Part shown: one piece after another, positions 1 through 6,450 of the stretch | Layout: every line of letters starts with the position of its first letter | Numbering within the stretch: the stretch's first letter is position 1 | NCBI GenBank assembly: GCA_004525875.1 | Contig: SPBQ01000078.1 | Location: forward strand, 1-8,422 | Direction of reading: 5' to 3' | Source of the DNA: Myxococcales bacterium | GTDB taxonomy: Bacteria; Desulfobacterota_B; Binatia; UBA1149; SPBQ01 | Length of the DNA stretch: 8,422 bases | Position numbers and translations under genes: made by a program | Notes under the pieces: model-generated | The model's input: only the letters and a program-made list of their open reading frames with translations | Told to the model about the DNA's origin: nothing | Databases searched by the model: none

Positions 1-1
1 G

Positions 2-286
2 ACGCCCGTGTACGGGCCAATCAATGCCGAGCTCGACGAGCGCATCTACAAGTTCCACCCGGTGTTTCCGGTCGATGCACGCTACCGCGCGTTGCTCGCA
101 TTCCGCGCGGAGGGGCAGGCCTGGACGGTGGAGCTACCGCTCGTCATCGGCGAGCCCGCCTCTCCGTGGACGATGGCAGGATGGGTGGGTGCGGCCGTGG
201 CGCTGCTGCTGTTCGTCGGTCGCGCGGTCGCGATCAAGGCGCGCCGCAGGCGTATGCTCGCCTCCCCGCTAGGGGTATCCAGCTAG
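2..286 (+). CDS. C-terminal end of a membrane-anchored protein (5' end outside window)
   Basis: The reading frame is open from the left edge and ends at TAG 284-286, giving 94 residues of a longer protein. A GTG at position 8 is probably internal, because the frame is open before it and no ribosome binding site can be seen. The first ~50 residues look like a compact extracytoplasmic beta-type segment, with aromatic and proline residues around FHPVFPVDARYRALLAF and then an ELPLVIGEP stretch. A single hydrophobic helix follows (about residues 55-75, GWVGAAVALLLFVGRAVAI), then a short Arg/Lys-rich tail. By the positive-inside rule the bulk of the protein would be outside the cytoplasm, held by a C-terminal anchor. 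The 'PL-IG' ending before a terminal helix is reminiscent of YtkA/FixH-like or copper-handling periplasmic domains, but this is a weak resemblance and I do not assign a family. Confidence 0.6.
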   Translation, partial: TPVYGPINAELDERIYKFHPVFPVDARYRALLAFRAEGQAWTVELPLVIGEPASPWTMAGWVGAAVALLLFVGRAVAIKARRRRMLASPLGVSS

Positions 287-403
287 GCCTGTTCGAAACC
301 GTCTTGTACGCTGGCGGGTCGAGTGCTGAGATGAAGACTGGGCGAGGGAGCGGCCTCACCATCCTCCAATCACCGAGCCGTTCACCCGGCGCCCGCGCGT
401 CCG

Positions 404-1549
404 ATGAAGCGCGACGGATACGGCACGCACGCACGTTCGATCGTCCGCTCTGATCGTCCCCTCACGGTCACCGTTGACGTCACTGCCGGGCCTCCGGCGT
501 CGAATGGTGGCCACGAACCGCTAAACCTCCGCGAGCTCAAGGACCTGTTCGGTCGCATGGCCGGCCAGCGAGTCCCGATCGTCGTGCTCAGCGCCGCACG
601 CGGCGCCGCACGCGACGACGTCGACCAGCTCATCGAGCACGCCGCCGCGCTGCGGCTGCGCGTGGGGCTCGATCTCGGCAGCACGTGGGCACAGCGTACG
701 GTGCCTGAGCCGTCGGCGGTGAGCGGCATCGGCCGCGATCGGTTCCTCGACGAGCTGCGTGGCCATCGTGGCGCGGGGCTCGATCAGGTAGAGCTGGAGC
801 TCGATCTCGATTCGACGGTGTCGGCGGCGATGCCGGCGGCGAGCACGGAGTGCCTGCTTCGCGTCGTCGACGATGCTCACGACCTGGATCTCGCAGTCGG
901 GGTTCACACGCCGCTCAGGGGAGACGCCGGCTCACGAATCCGAGAGATCGCCGACCTGTTCGCCGAGCGCGGAGTCGAGTCGTGGCAGATCTCGTTCTTC
1001 GACCGGTGCGACGATCCGGCCGCGTCCCCGTCGCTCGGCGCGCGTGAGATACACGCGACGTTTGCCGCTCTGTACTCCATCGAGCTCGAGGAGCAGACCA
1101 TGCTCACCGTTGTCGAGGCACCGCATTACCGGCGTTACCGGATCGAGCGCGAGGAGGGTTCGTGCGGCGACCCGACCGATGCGAGCGTACGTGCCGTCGT
1201 CGAAGATCGTTGCGGTGTTCGGGCCGACATCGGGCTGCGGCGACACGCCGCCGACGCGGGTCGACCCTGCCTGTACGTCGACCGGCACGGCGAGGTCTTC
1301 CCGTCGCCGCGGTTGCCGATCAGCGCGGGAAACATTCGCGACCGGGCCTTGATCGACATCTACCGCAACTCCGACGTCTTCACGTTACTGCGCAACACCG
1401 AGGGGCTCGTCGGGAAGTGCTCGCTGTGCGGTTTCCGCCGCCTGTGCGGCGGCTCGCGCGCGCGCGCCTGGCACCGCGGGGGTGACTGCATGAACACCGA
1501 CCCGGCCTGTGCCTTCGAGCCGGGGCCGGCACCCGACAACGAAAGTTGA
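404..1549 (+). CDS. SPASM-domain protein with a degenerate radical SAM domain (TIGR04053-like)
   Basis: This 381-residue protein aligns by eye from end to end with TIGR04053-type radical SAM/SPASM proteins, relatives of the AhbC/AhbD/NirJ and mycofactocin maturase group. Family marks are VEAPHYRRYRIER (about 237-249), AGNIRD (308-313), the IYRNSDVF stretch (319-326), KCSLCGFRRLCGGSRARA (338-355) and DPAC (366-369). The auxiliary-cluster cysteines look present: C289, C339, C342, C348 and C369, plus C362. The radical SAM CX3CX2C motif is absent. The first cysteine is C150, the segment after LTVTVDVTAG is shortened, and the usual GGDP position reads AARG. The flanks stay in one frame, so a simple frameshift does not explain the loss. 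I infer a protein that cannot use SAM in the normal way but may still bind an Fe-S cluster. ATG 404 is the first usable start after the in-frame stop at 332-334; its ribosome binding site is poor. It ends 7 bases from the convergent Nif3-like gene. Confidence 0.8.
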   Translation: MKRDGYGTHARSIVRSDRPLTVTVDVTAGPPASNGGHEPLNLRELKDLFGRMAGQRVPIVVLSAARGAARDDVDQLIEHAAALRLRVGLDLGSTWAQRTVPEPSAVSGIGRDRFLDELRGHRGAGLDQVELELDLDSTVSAAMPAASTECLLRVVDDAHDLDLAVGVHTPLRGDAGSRIREIADLFAERGVESWQISFFDRCDDPAASPSLGAREIHATFAALYSIELEEQTMLTVVEAPHYRRYRIEREEGSCGDPTDASVRAVVEDRCGVRADIGLRRHAADAGRPCLYVDRHGEVFPSPRLPISAGNIRDRALIDIYRNSDVFTLLRNTEGLVGKCSLCGFRRLCGGSRARAWHRGGDCMNTDPACAFEPGPAPDNES

Positions 1550-1551
1550 CG

Positions 1552-1570
1552 CCGGCTCAGACCGGGTTTT
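1552..1570 (+). terminator. Weak terminator-like hairpin between convergent genes
   Basis: CCGG (1552-1555) pairs with CCGG (1562-1565) across a 6-base loop and is followed by G and four T. It lies just after the stop of the SPASM gene, where an intrinsic terminator is expected, and overlaps the end of the opposing Nif3-like gene. The stem is only 4 bp and the T run is short, so it may be chance. Confidence 0.2.
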
Positions 1571-2315
1571 CCACGTCGACGAACTCATGTCGGATCCCGA
1601 ACTTCTCTGCCAGATGATCGCCCACCGCCTGGACGCCGAAGCGCTCGGTCGCGTGATGACCGGCCGCGAAGAAATGCAGACCACGCTCGCGGGCGACGTG
1701 CACGGTCTGCTCCGAGGCCTCGCCCGTGATGTAGGCGTCAACCCCCAGATCGGCGGCACGATCGATCATCCCCTGCGCGGCGCCTGTGCACCACGCGACC
1801 GACTCGATGGGACCGGAGCCTCCGCCGGGCCCAGGGACGTGCAGCGGGGTGCGACCGAGCGCGTGCTCGATTCGCTCGCCTAGCTCTGCGCCGGTCAGGG
1901 GCGCATCGAGACGCCCGACCGAGCCGACGCCGTCGGCGTTCATCACATCCGTCGCTACCAGCCCGAGTCGGAGCGCCAGCTGCGCGTTATTGCCGAGCTC
2001 CCGATGAGCGTCGAGCGGCAGGTGGTAGGCGATCAGGCTGATGTCGGCGCCGAGCAGCTTGCCGATGCGGCGGCGTCGCATGCCGGTGATCGTCGCGCGC
2101 TCGCCGCGCCAGAAGTAGCCGTGATGGACGAGCACGGCGTCGGCACCGCGTTCGATGGCTGCGTCGAGAAGCGCCTCACAGGCGGTCACACCCGAGACCA
2201 GGGTTCGCACCTGCGCACGGCCCTCGATCTGCAGACCGTTCGGGCAATAGTCGTCGAACCGTGCGCTTTCGAGCAGGGCATCGAGCGTCGATACCAGGGT
2301 GGCGAGCTCCGTCAT
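1557..2315 (-). CDS. Nif3/YbgI-family dinuclear metal-centre protein
   Basis: At 252 residues it is close to the length of E. coli YbgI. Members form hexameric toroids with a two-metal site in each subunit; some are annotated as GTP cyclohydrolase 1 type 2, but the cellular role is unsettled. The metal-site residues are visible in family order: H64-H65 in LVHHGYFW, D102 in HLPLDAH, and H220 with E224 in AGHHATE. The N-terminal 'DYCPNGLQIEG' element (about 22-32) is also typical, so the site looks complete. The start is ATG 2313-2315, because a perfect GGAGGT lies 7 bases before it. An in-frame GTG five codons upstream would overlap that ribosome binding site. It is the last gene of a leftward group, 59 bases after the DUF4149 gene. 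Close spacing suggests co-transcription, although the gap could hold a separate promoter. Confidence 0.93.
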   Translation of the reverse strand: MTELATLVSTLDALLESARFDDYCPNGLQIEGRAQVRTLVSGVTACEALLDAAIERGADAVLVHHGYFWRGERATITGMRRRRIGKLLGADISLIAYHLPLDAHRELGNNAQLALRLGLVATDVMNADGVGSVGRLDAPLTGAELGERIEHALGRTPLHVPGPGGGSGPIESVAWCTGAAQGMIDRAADLGVDAYITGEASEQTVHVARERGLHFFAAGHHATERFGVQAVGDHLAEKFGIRHEFVDVENPV

Positions 2316-2322
2316 CGTCTGT

Positions 2323-2328
2323 ACCTCC
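2323..2328 (-). promoter_or_regulatory. Ribosome binding site that fixes the Nif3-like start
   Basis: On the minus strand this reads GGAGGT, complementary to the 16S rRNA tail, with 7 bases to the ATG at 2315-2313. It selects that ATG over the in-frame GTG at 2330-2328. Confidence 0.85.
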
Positions 2329-2374
2329 ACGGTCCTCGCGCCGACTCGCGTGCCGGCGCTGCTCGGATTCAGCC

Positions 2375-2782
2375 CTACCCCAGCACGACGGTCCCGGCCA
2401 GCAGCAGCAGCGCGAGCACGACCATGTTGAGCCGTACGCTCAGCACGTGGAGGCGCGCGAAGCGCTCCGGTTCGTCGGCGTCGCGTGCCTCGTTCACGGC
2501 GGGTGTCAACACCTGTCGAGCGTACGTGACCAGCACCAGGCAGATCACGAGCGGTACGCTAAGTAGCAGGCTCGCATGCGCAACCAGTGCGATTGCGATC
2601 GCGACCGCACCGGTCACGATCCCCACCATGTAGTAGCGCGGGAACAGGGCGCGCATGAGGGGTACGGCGCCTTCGCGACCGAGCACGCGGAACACGGTGG
2701 GTGCGACCACGAACGAGAAGAAGACGATCGAGCCGACCCAGATCGACCAGCAACCGAGCAGCAGGTAGTCGAAGAGGTTCAG
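2375..2782 (-). CDS. DUF4149-family four-helix membrane protein, probable CTG start
   Basis: From the proposed start this is a 135-residue integral membrane protein with four helices: about 7-31 (YLLLGCWSIWVGSIVFFSFVV), 50-68, 73-93 and 117-134. The VAPTVFRVLG segment after helix 1 and LFPRYYMVG before helix 2 are characteristic of DUF4149, a family of unknown function in Gram-negative bacteria. The first ATG/GTG/TTG in frame is GTG 2710-2708, which would cut away most of helix 1. No such codon lies upstream in the ~110 bases I read. The CTG at 2782-2780 sits exactly before the family-like N-terminus and overlaps the TGA of the gene before it as CTGA, the arrangement expected for coupled re-initiation. 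A -1 slip or sequencing indel in the C6 tract at 2794-2789 (minus strand) is an alternative. The protein end is certain; the start is not. Confidence 0.78.
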   Translation of the reverse strand: MNLFDYLLLGCWSIWVGSIVFFSFVVAPTVFRVLGREGAVPLMRALFPRYYMVGIVTGAVAIAIALVAHASLLLSVPLVICLVLVTYARQVLTPAVNEARDADEPERFARLHVLSVRLNMVVLALLLLAGTVVLG

Positions 2783-3081
2783 TTGCCTGGGGGGCCGATC
2801 ACGCGTCTCGACGAGAGCTGCCGGCCGTATACCGGAGGGGTCGACAGGGCGCGATTGAGGATAGCGCGGGCGAGGACGATCACGAACACGCCTAGCGAGA
2901 GCACGGCGACCAGTTCCGTACCGGCCGGCAACAGATCGAAGAACGCCAGCAGGAGAACGGTTCCCATCACCATCGTCAGCACGATGATGATCACGAACGC
3001 GAGTGCTAGGGCGGCTTCGGAGGCTGTCGACTGGTTCTTGCCGGAACTCGTCCTGCGAGGAAAGCGTGGGTTACTGACCAT
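2779..3081 (-). CDS. Small two-helix membrane protein, unknown function
   Basis: I do not recognise a family. From ATG 3081-3079 it is 100 residues: a basic N-terminus (MVSNPRFPRRTSSGK), a first helix around AFVIIIVLTMVMGTVLLLAF, a short turn (FDLLPAGTEL), a second helix around VAVLSLGVFVIVLARAIL, and a ~25-residue polar, Arg-containing tail. This topology puts both ends in the cytoplasm. A GTG at 3117-3115 in the same frame would add 12 residues, but it lies inside an inverted repeat and has no better ribosome binding site. It looks like the first gene of the leftward operon with DUF4149 and the Nif3-like gene; its TGA overlaps the proposed CTG start of DUF4149. Position and overlap suggest that the two membrane proteins are made together and perhaps interact. 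That is inference. Confidence 0.65.
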   Translation of the reverse strand: MVSNPRFPRRTSSGKNQSTASEAALALAFVIIIVLTMVMGTVLLLAFFDLLPAGTELVAVLSLGVFVIVLARAILNRALSTPPVYGRQLSSRRVIGPPGN

Positions 3082-3100
3082 GGTGCGCGATCCGTGGCGG

Positions 3101-3117
3101 GTGAGCGGCGCGCTCAC
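3101..3117. repeat. Perfect 7-bp inverted repeat in the leader of the leftward operon
   Basis: GTGAGCG (3101-3107) and CGCTCAC (3111-3117) are exact inverted copies separated by GCG, about 20 bases upstream of the ATG at 3081. It could be an operator or an mRNA hairpin in the 5' leader. A 7-bp arm is near what chance gives in GC-rich DNA, so only the position makes it notable. Confidence 0.35.
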
Positions 3118-3293
3118 ATCCCGGTTACACGCCTACCGAAACGCGGCGCGACACACAAGGAATCTACGACCATTGTCTGGGCTGCGTGTCATGGGGACGA
3201 AGTTGTCGCCCCGATGGGGTGGGGACTTGCCTCGCCCGGGTGGGAGATGCGAGGGGATATCGCGCAGGGTGCGCGCCGAAGCTTCCGCACTTC

Positions 3294-5078
3294 TCAGTCG
3301 TCGATTCCCATGCGATCGCAGAGGGCGTGATACTGGTTCCAGATCTCTTCGGGAAGGTGGTCGCCGAACTTCTCGAAGAACGTCTTCTGATCCAGGAGCT
3401 CGTCCTTCCAGTCAGCGGCGCCGACCGAGAGCAGACCGGCGAGCGTCTCCTCGTCGACAGCGTGCTCGATGCCCCGCAGATCGATCCCGCCGCGAGCCGG
3501 GACATAGCCGAGCGGCGTTTCGGCCGCCTCGGCCTCGCCCGTGCACCGCCCGAGGATCCAGCGGAGTACGCGGATGTTGTCGCCGAAGCCGGGCCAGAGG
3601 AATTTGCCGTTCTCGTCCTGGCGGAACCAGTTGACGTGGAAGATCTTGGGCAGCTGTTTCGGCTGTGCGTCCGACGGTTCGCCGAGCCGGAGCCAGTGGT
3701 CGAAGTAGTCGCCCATGTTGTATCCGCAGAACGGGAGCATCGCGAAGGGATCGCGGCGGATCTTGCCCACATCCTGGCCCTGGGCCGCTGCCGTCGTTTC
3801 CGATGCCACGGCCGCGCCGACGTAGCATCCGTGCTTCCAGTCCCGCGATTCGAAGACCAGCGGGGCGGTGCGCGCGCGACGGCCGCCGAAGATGAACGCA
3901 GATATCGGAACGCCCCGCGGATTCTCCCACTCGGGCGAGATACCCGGACACTGACTGGCGGGAGCCGTGAAGCGCGAGTTCGGATGAGCCGCTTTGCGCT
4001 GGCTCGCGTCGGCTGGCGTCCAGTCGTTTCCGAGCCAGTCGATACAGTGCGCGGGTGGCTCGCTCATGCCTTCCCACCAGGGCTTGTTGTCGTCCGTGAG
4101 CGCGACGTTGGTGAAGATCGAGTTGCCCTTGAGGCTCTGCAACGCGTTCGGGTTCGTCTTGTAGCTCGTCCCCGGTGCGACGCCGAAGAAACCTGCCTCG
4201 GGATTGACGGCGTACAGCCGGCCATCGGACCCGAATTTCATCCACGCGATGTCGTCGCCCACCGTCCACACCTTCCAGCCTTCCTGGGACTCGGGCGGTA
4301 GCATCATCGCGAGGTTCGTCTTGCCGCAGGCCGACGGGAACGCGGCGGCCATGTAGGTGACGTTGCCCACCGGGTCTTCGAGACCGAGGATCAGCATGTG
4401 CTCGGCCAGCCAGCCGTCGTCGCGCGCCATCGTCGAGGCGATGCGTAGCGCGAAGCACTTCTTGCCGAGCAGTGCGTTGCCGCCGTAGCCGGAGCCGACG
4501 CTCCAGATCTCCCTGCGCTCGGGAAAGTGCAGGATGAAGCGGCGGTCGGGCGAAAGATCGCCGAGGGAGTGCAGTCCCTTGACGAATGTCGCGTCCGGGC
4601 CGCCGCGCTCGAGCTGTTTGAGGGCGGCTTTTCCCATGCGCGTCATGATGCGCATGTTGATCACGACGTACGGAGAATCGGTGATCTCGACGCCGACCTC
4701 GGAGAGCTCCGATCCGGGCGGGCCCATGACGTAGGGAACAACGTACATGGTCCGGCCCTTCATCGCGCCGTCGAAGAGAGGCTTGACCCGCGCCTCGGCC
4801 TCCGCGGGCGACATCCAGTTGTTGGTCGGACCGGCGTCTTCTTGCTGCTGGCAACAGATGAACGTGAGGTGCTCGACGCGCGCGACATCCTCGGCGTCGC
4901 TACGGGCGAGATACGAATTCGGGTACTCCTTCTCGTCGAGCCGGTGCAGCGCACCCGCGGCGACCTGCTCGGCGATCAGCCGCCCGTTCTCCGCGTCCGA
5001 TCCGTCACACCAGACGACCTGATCAGGTTTCGTCAGCCGGGCGACCTCGTCCACCCAGTTGTTCAGACCTTGATGCAT
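3294..5078 (-). CDS. pckG: GTP-dependent phosphoenolpyruvate carboxykinase
   Basis: This cytoplasmic enzyme interconverts oxaloacetate plus GTP with phosphoenolpyruvate, CO2 and GDP, the entry step of gluconeogenesis and sometimes an anaplerotic route. The 594 residues match the usual ~600 of the GTP class and resemble mycobacterial and animal enzymes. Visible marks: DAGPTNNWM near the N-terminus, [14 protein letters not shown] (about 195-208), the nucleotide P-loop [11 protein letters not shown] (245-255) with its reactive cysteine C251, GDDIAWM (274-280), [11 protein letters not shown] (398-408) and FLWPGFGDN (493-501). All expected catalytic segments are present, with no truncation. ATG 5078-5076 is preferred over the in-frame GTG at 5120, because AAGGA lies 6 bases before it and family alignment begins at HQGLNNWV. 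It is a single gene on this strand, with 212 bases to the next leftward gene, and diverges from the exported-protein gene. Confidence 0.97.
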   Translation of the reverse strand: MHQGLNNWVDEVARLTKPDQVVWCDGSDAENGRLIAEQVAAGALHRLDEKEYPNSYLARSDAEDVARVEHLTFICCQQQEDAGPTNNWMSPAEAEARVKPLFDGAMKGRTMYVVPYVMGPPGSELSEVGVEITDSPYVVINMRIMTRMGKAALKQLERGGPDATFVKGLHSLGDLSPDRRFILHFPERREIWSVGSGYGGNALLGKKCFALRIASTMARDDGWLAEHMLILGLEDPVGNVTYMAAAFPSACGKTNLAMMLPPESQEGWKVWTVGDDIAWMKFGSDGRLYAVNPEAGFFGVAPGTSYKTNPNALQSLKGNSIFTNVALTDDNKPWWEGMSEPPAHCIDWLGNDWTPADASQRKAAHPNSRFTAPASQCPGISPEWENPRGVPISAFIFGGRRARTAPLVFESRDWKHGCYVGAAVASETTAAAQGQDVGKIRRDPFAMLPFCGYNMGDYFDHWLRLGEPSDAQPKQLPKIFHVNWFRQDENGKFLWPGFGDNIRVLRWILGRCTGEAEAAETPLGYVPARGGIDLRGIEHAVDEETLAGLLSVGAADWKDELLDQKTFFEKFGDHLPEEIWNQYHALCDRMGIDD

Positions 5079-5084
5079 CGACAG

Positions 5085-5089
5085 TCCTT
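5085..5089 (-). promoter_or_regulatory. Ribosome binding site that fixes the pckG start
   Basis: On the minus strand this reads AAGGA, 6 bases before the ATG at 5078. It favours this ATG over the GTG 14 codons upstream, which has no comparable site. Confidence 0.6.
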
Positions 5090-5162
5090 GGGTCTGGGGA
5101 ACGGTTCTGTTCGCCAACACCGCGCGAGTCCCCTGATCCCTGCGGCACGGATGACCAGCGCA

Positions 5163-5191
5163 GGAATAGGAAACACCGCCCGGGAAATCAA
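5163..5191 (-). promoter_or_regulatory. Weak candidate promoter for pckG
   Basis: On the minus strand, TTGATT (5191-5186) and TATTCC (5168-5163) are separated by 17 bases, about 85 bases upstream of the pckG ATG. The -35 match to TTGACA is fair and the -10 match is poor (3 of 6). It lies in the only non-coding stretch that can hold a promoter for pckG and the divergent gene. Confidence 0.2.
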
Positions 5192-5287
5192 AGCCCGACA
5201 GTCGCGAGATTGTGCCAGTAACCGATGGCTCCCGATCGATGGCCCCGGTTGAACCGCCGGCGAGTGCGCGATAGCTCCAGCGTCGTC

Positions 5288-6241
5288 ATGTTTGATCCAG
5301 GTCGATCGGCCCGAGCCGTCCCGGCGCGCGGGCGCGCATGGAGCTCAGCCGCGGCGGTATCGCGAACGATCGCGCTGATTTGCGCGGTCGTGCTGTTCTC
5401 GGGGCCGTGCGCGGCCGATCCCTGGGGCGACGGTGTGCAGTCGTTCACGGCCGGCGCGTTCGCGGGCTTCGGCCAGGATCAGCTGCCGTGGATCGTGCTC
5501 GGGCCCCCTCGGGGGGGTGGGGCCCTGGAAGGCTCCGTCGATGCGCTATCACTCGGAAACGGCGGGATAGTCACGATCGCGTTTCGCGACAACGTCCTGT
5601 TCGACGGGCCCGGTGACGATCTCATCGTCTACGAGAATGCCTTCCACGTCGGCTCCGAGGACGGGCCGGTGTTCGACGAGCTCGCCTACGTGGAGCTGAG
5701 CGTTGACCGTGTGACATGGGTGAGACTCGCGTTCGACCCGGACACGCGCGAGGGGCTGGCGGGTCGTGCGCCCGTGTTCTCGCGGCCGCGCAACGGAATC
5801 GATCCGCTCTCACCCGAGGCCGGCGGCGATCGCTTCGACATCGAAGGTTCGGGGCTCACTTTCGTGCGCTTCGTTCGGCTCGTGGACGTCGACGGCGAGA
5901 TCGCCGACGTCGGTGACCTCGTCGCGCCCGGTGGCAAGGGTGGTTTCGATCTCGATGCGGTGGCCGCGATCCATTCCGGGGCGCTCGCGTTGATCTCCGG
6001 GCATGTCTCCTCGGCAGGCCTGGCGGTGGAGCGTGCGCGGGTGATCCTGCATCCGGCCGAGGGCGTCCGACGCTACCGTCGTCGCACCGACGCCGACGGC
6101 TTCTTCTCCTTCTCCCGCGTCACACCCTCCGGTGAATACACGGTTCGCGCCAGGCGCGTCGGGCTGGGCAAGGCCGCGGCCACGGTGCACGTCGACATGA
6201 CGGCTGTCGAGGCCGACGTCGACCTCGCTCTCGCTCGCTGA
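5288..6241 (+). CDS. Exported protein: uncharacterised surface domain plus carboxypeptidase-regulatory-like domain
   Basis: The 317-residue product has a signal peptide: Arg-containing start, hydrophobic core TIALICAVVLFSG (about 28-40) and likely cleavage after CAA before DPWGDG. The following ~190 residues match a domain I know from bacterial proteins annotated only as 'cell surface protein'. Its marks in order are TAGAFAGFGQD, VLGPPRGGG, LSLGNGGIVTIAF, DGPGDDLIVYENAF, AGGDRFDI and GGFDLDAVAA. The Asp/Gly-rich turns could bind calcium, but that is inference. The last ~80 residues (SGHVSSAGLAVERARVILHP to the end, with TDADGFFSFSRV) form a carboxypeptidase-regulatory-like beta-sandwich, common in exported proteins. 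No lipobox, membrane anchor or sorting tail is visible, so it is periplasmic or released. ATG 5225 is an alternative start giving a 338-residue protein with an unusually long leader; neither ATG has a good ribosome binding site. It diverges from pckG with no evident link. Confidence 0.8.
   Translation: MFDPGRSARAVPARGRAWSSAAAVSRTIALICAVVLFSGPCAADPWGDGVQSFTAGAFAGFGQDQLPWIVLGPPRGGGALEGSVDALSLGNGGIVTIAFRDNVLFDGPGDDLIVYENAFHVGSEDGPVFDELAYVELSVDRVTWVRLAFDPDTREGLAGRAPVFSRPRNGIDPLSPEAGGDRFDIEGSGLTFVRFVRLVDVDGEIADVGDLVAPGGKGGFDLDAVAAIHSGALALISGHVSSAGLAVERARVILHPAEGVRRYRRRTDADGFFSFSRVTPSGEYTVRARRVGLGKAAATVHVDMTAVEADVDLALAR
5501..5525 (+). repeat. GC-only inverted repeat and G7 tract inside the exported-protein gene
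   Basis: GGGCCCC (5501-5507) and GGGGCCC (5519-5525) are exact inverted copies around an 11-base centre that includes seven consecutive G (5511-5517). The region encodes the conserved LGPPRGGGA segment, and the frame is correct on both sides, so the run is not evidence of an error. Confidence 0.6.
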
Positions 6242-6265
6242 GCACCGCCCCCCCGCCCCACCTCG

Positions 6266-6370
6266 ATGGTAGCGAGCGCATCCAGGCCGCTGCCCGAGGC
6301 GGCCGCCGGCGCCGGGGGGCGGCGTGCTGCAGCGCTCGACGCGTTACGGTCGCTCGGCTATCTCGACTGA
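6266..6370 (+). pseudogene. Possible remnant of a sulfatase-like C-terminus, or a tiny ORF
   Basis: In the 209-base gap before the bolA-type gene, a frame opening at ATG 6266 and closing at TGA 6368-6370 encodes 34 residues ending ALDALRSLGYLD. Many bacterial sulfatases end in a 'L-x-x-LGY' tail of this kind, so this may be what remains of a deleted sulfatase gene. It is in the same frame as the exported-protein gene, and no stop lies between that gene's TGA (6239-6241) and this one. No ribosome binding site is apparent. The match is short, and chance coding in GC-rich DNA is a real alternative. Confidence 0.25.
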
Positions 6371-6450
6371 GCCGGTGCGGGAACCGATCTCCCTTTGCGC
6401 TTGAGTTCTTCGCGGAAATCCACGACTCTTATGGAGTTTACATCGGTGCG

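Noticed and set aside
1455..1466. Alternating (CG)6 stretch that could form Z-DNA
   Set aside because: It encodes the conserved SRARA of the SPASM signature, so codon choice for Arg and Ala explains it.
2004..2633. Plus-strand frame of 209 codons across the Nif3-like and DUF4149 genes
   Set aside because: It runs antisense to two genes with good family evidence, and its product is not protein-like.
3193..3212. Bulged GGGGaCGA / TCGCCCC hairpin downstream of pckG
   Set aside because: There is no T run on the minus strand, so it is not a convincing intrinsic terminator.
3186..4301. Open reading frame of 371 codons on the plus strand
   Set aside because: It is antisense to pckG, whose motifs are complete, and its product shows no recognisable domain.
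3412..4854. Second long minus-strand frame of 480 codons
   Set aside because: This is a +1 shadow of pckG, very rich in Arg, with no family motif.
6313..6330. Near-copy of 7593-7610 (shared GGGGGCGGCGTGCTGC)
   Set aside because: The 16-base identity is low complexity and GC-rich, the flanking similarity is partial and shifted, and only two copies exist. Chance is the simpler reading.
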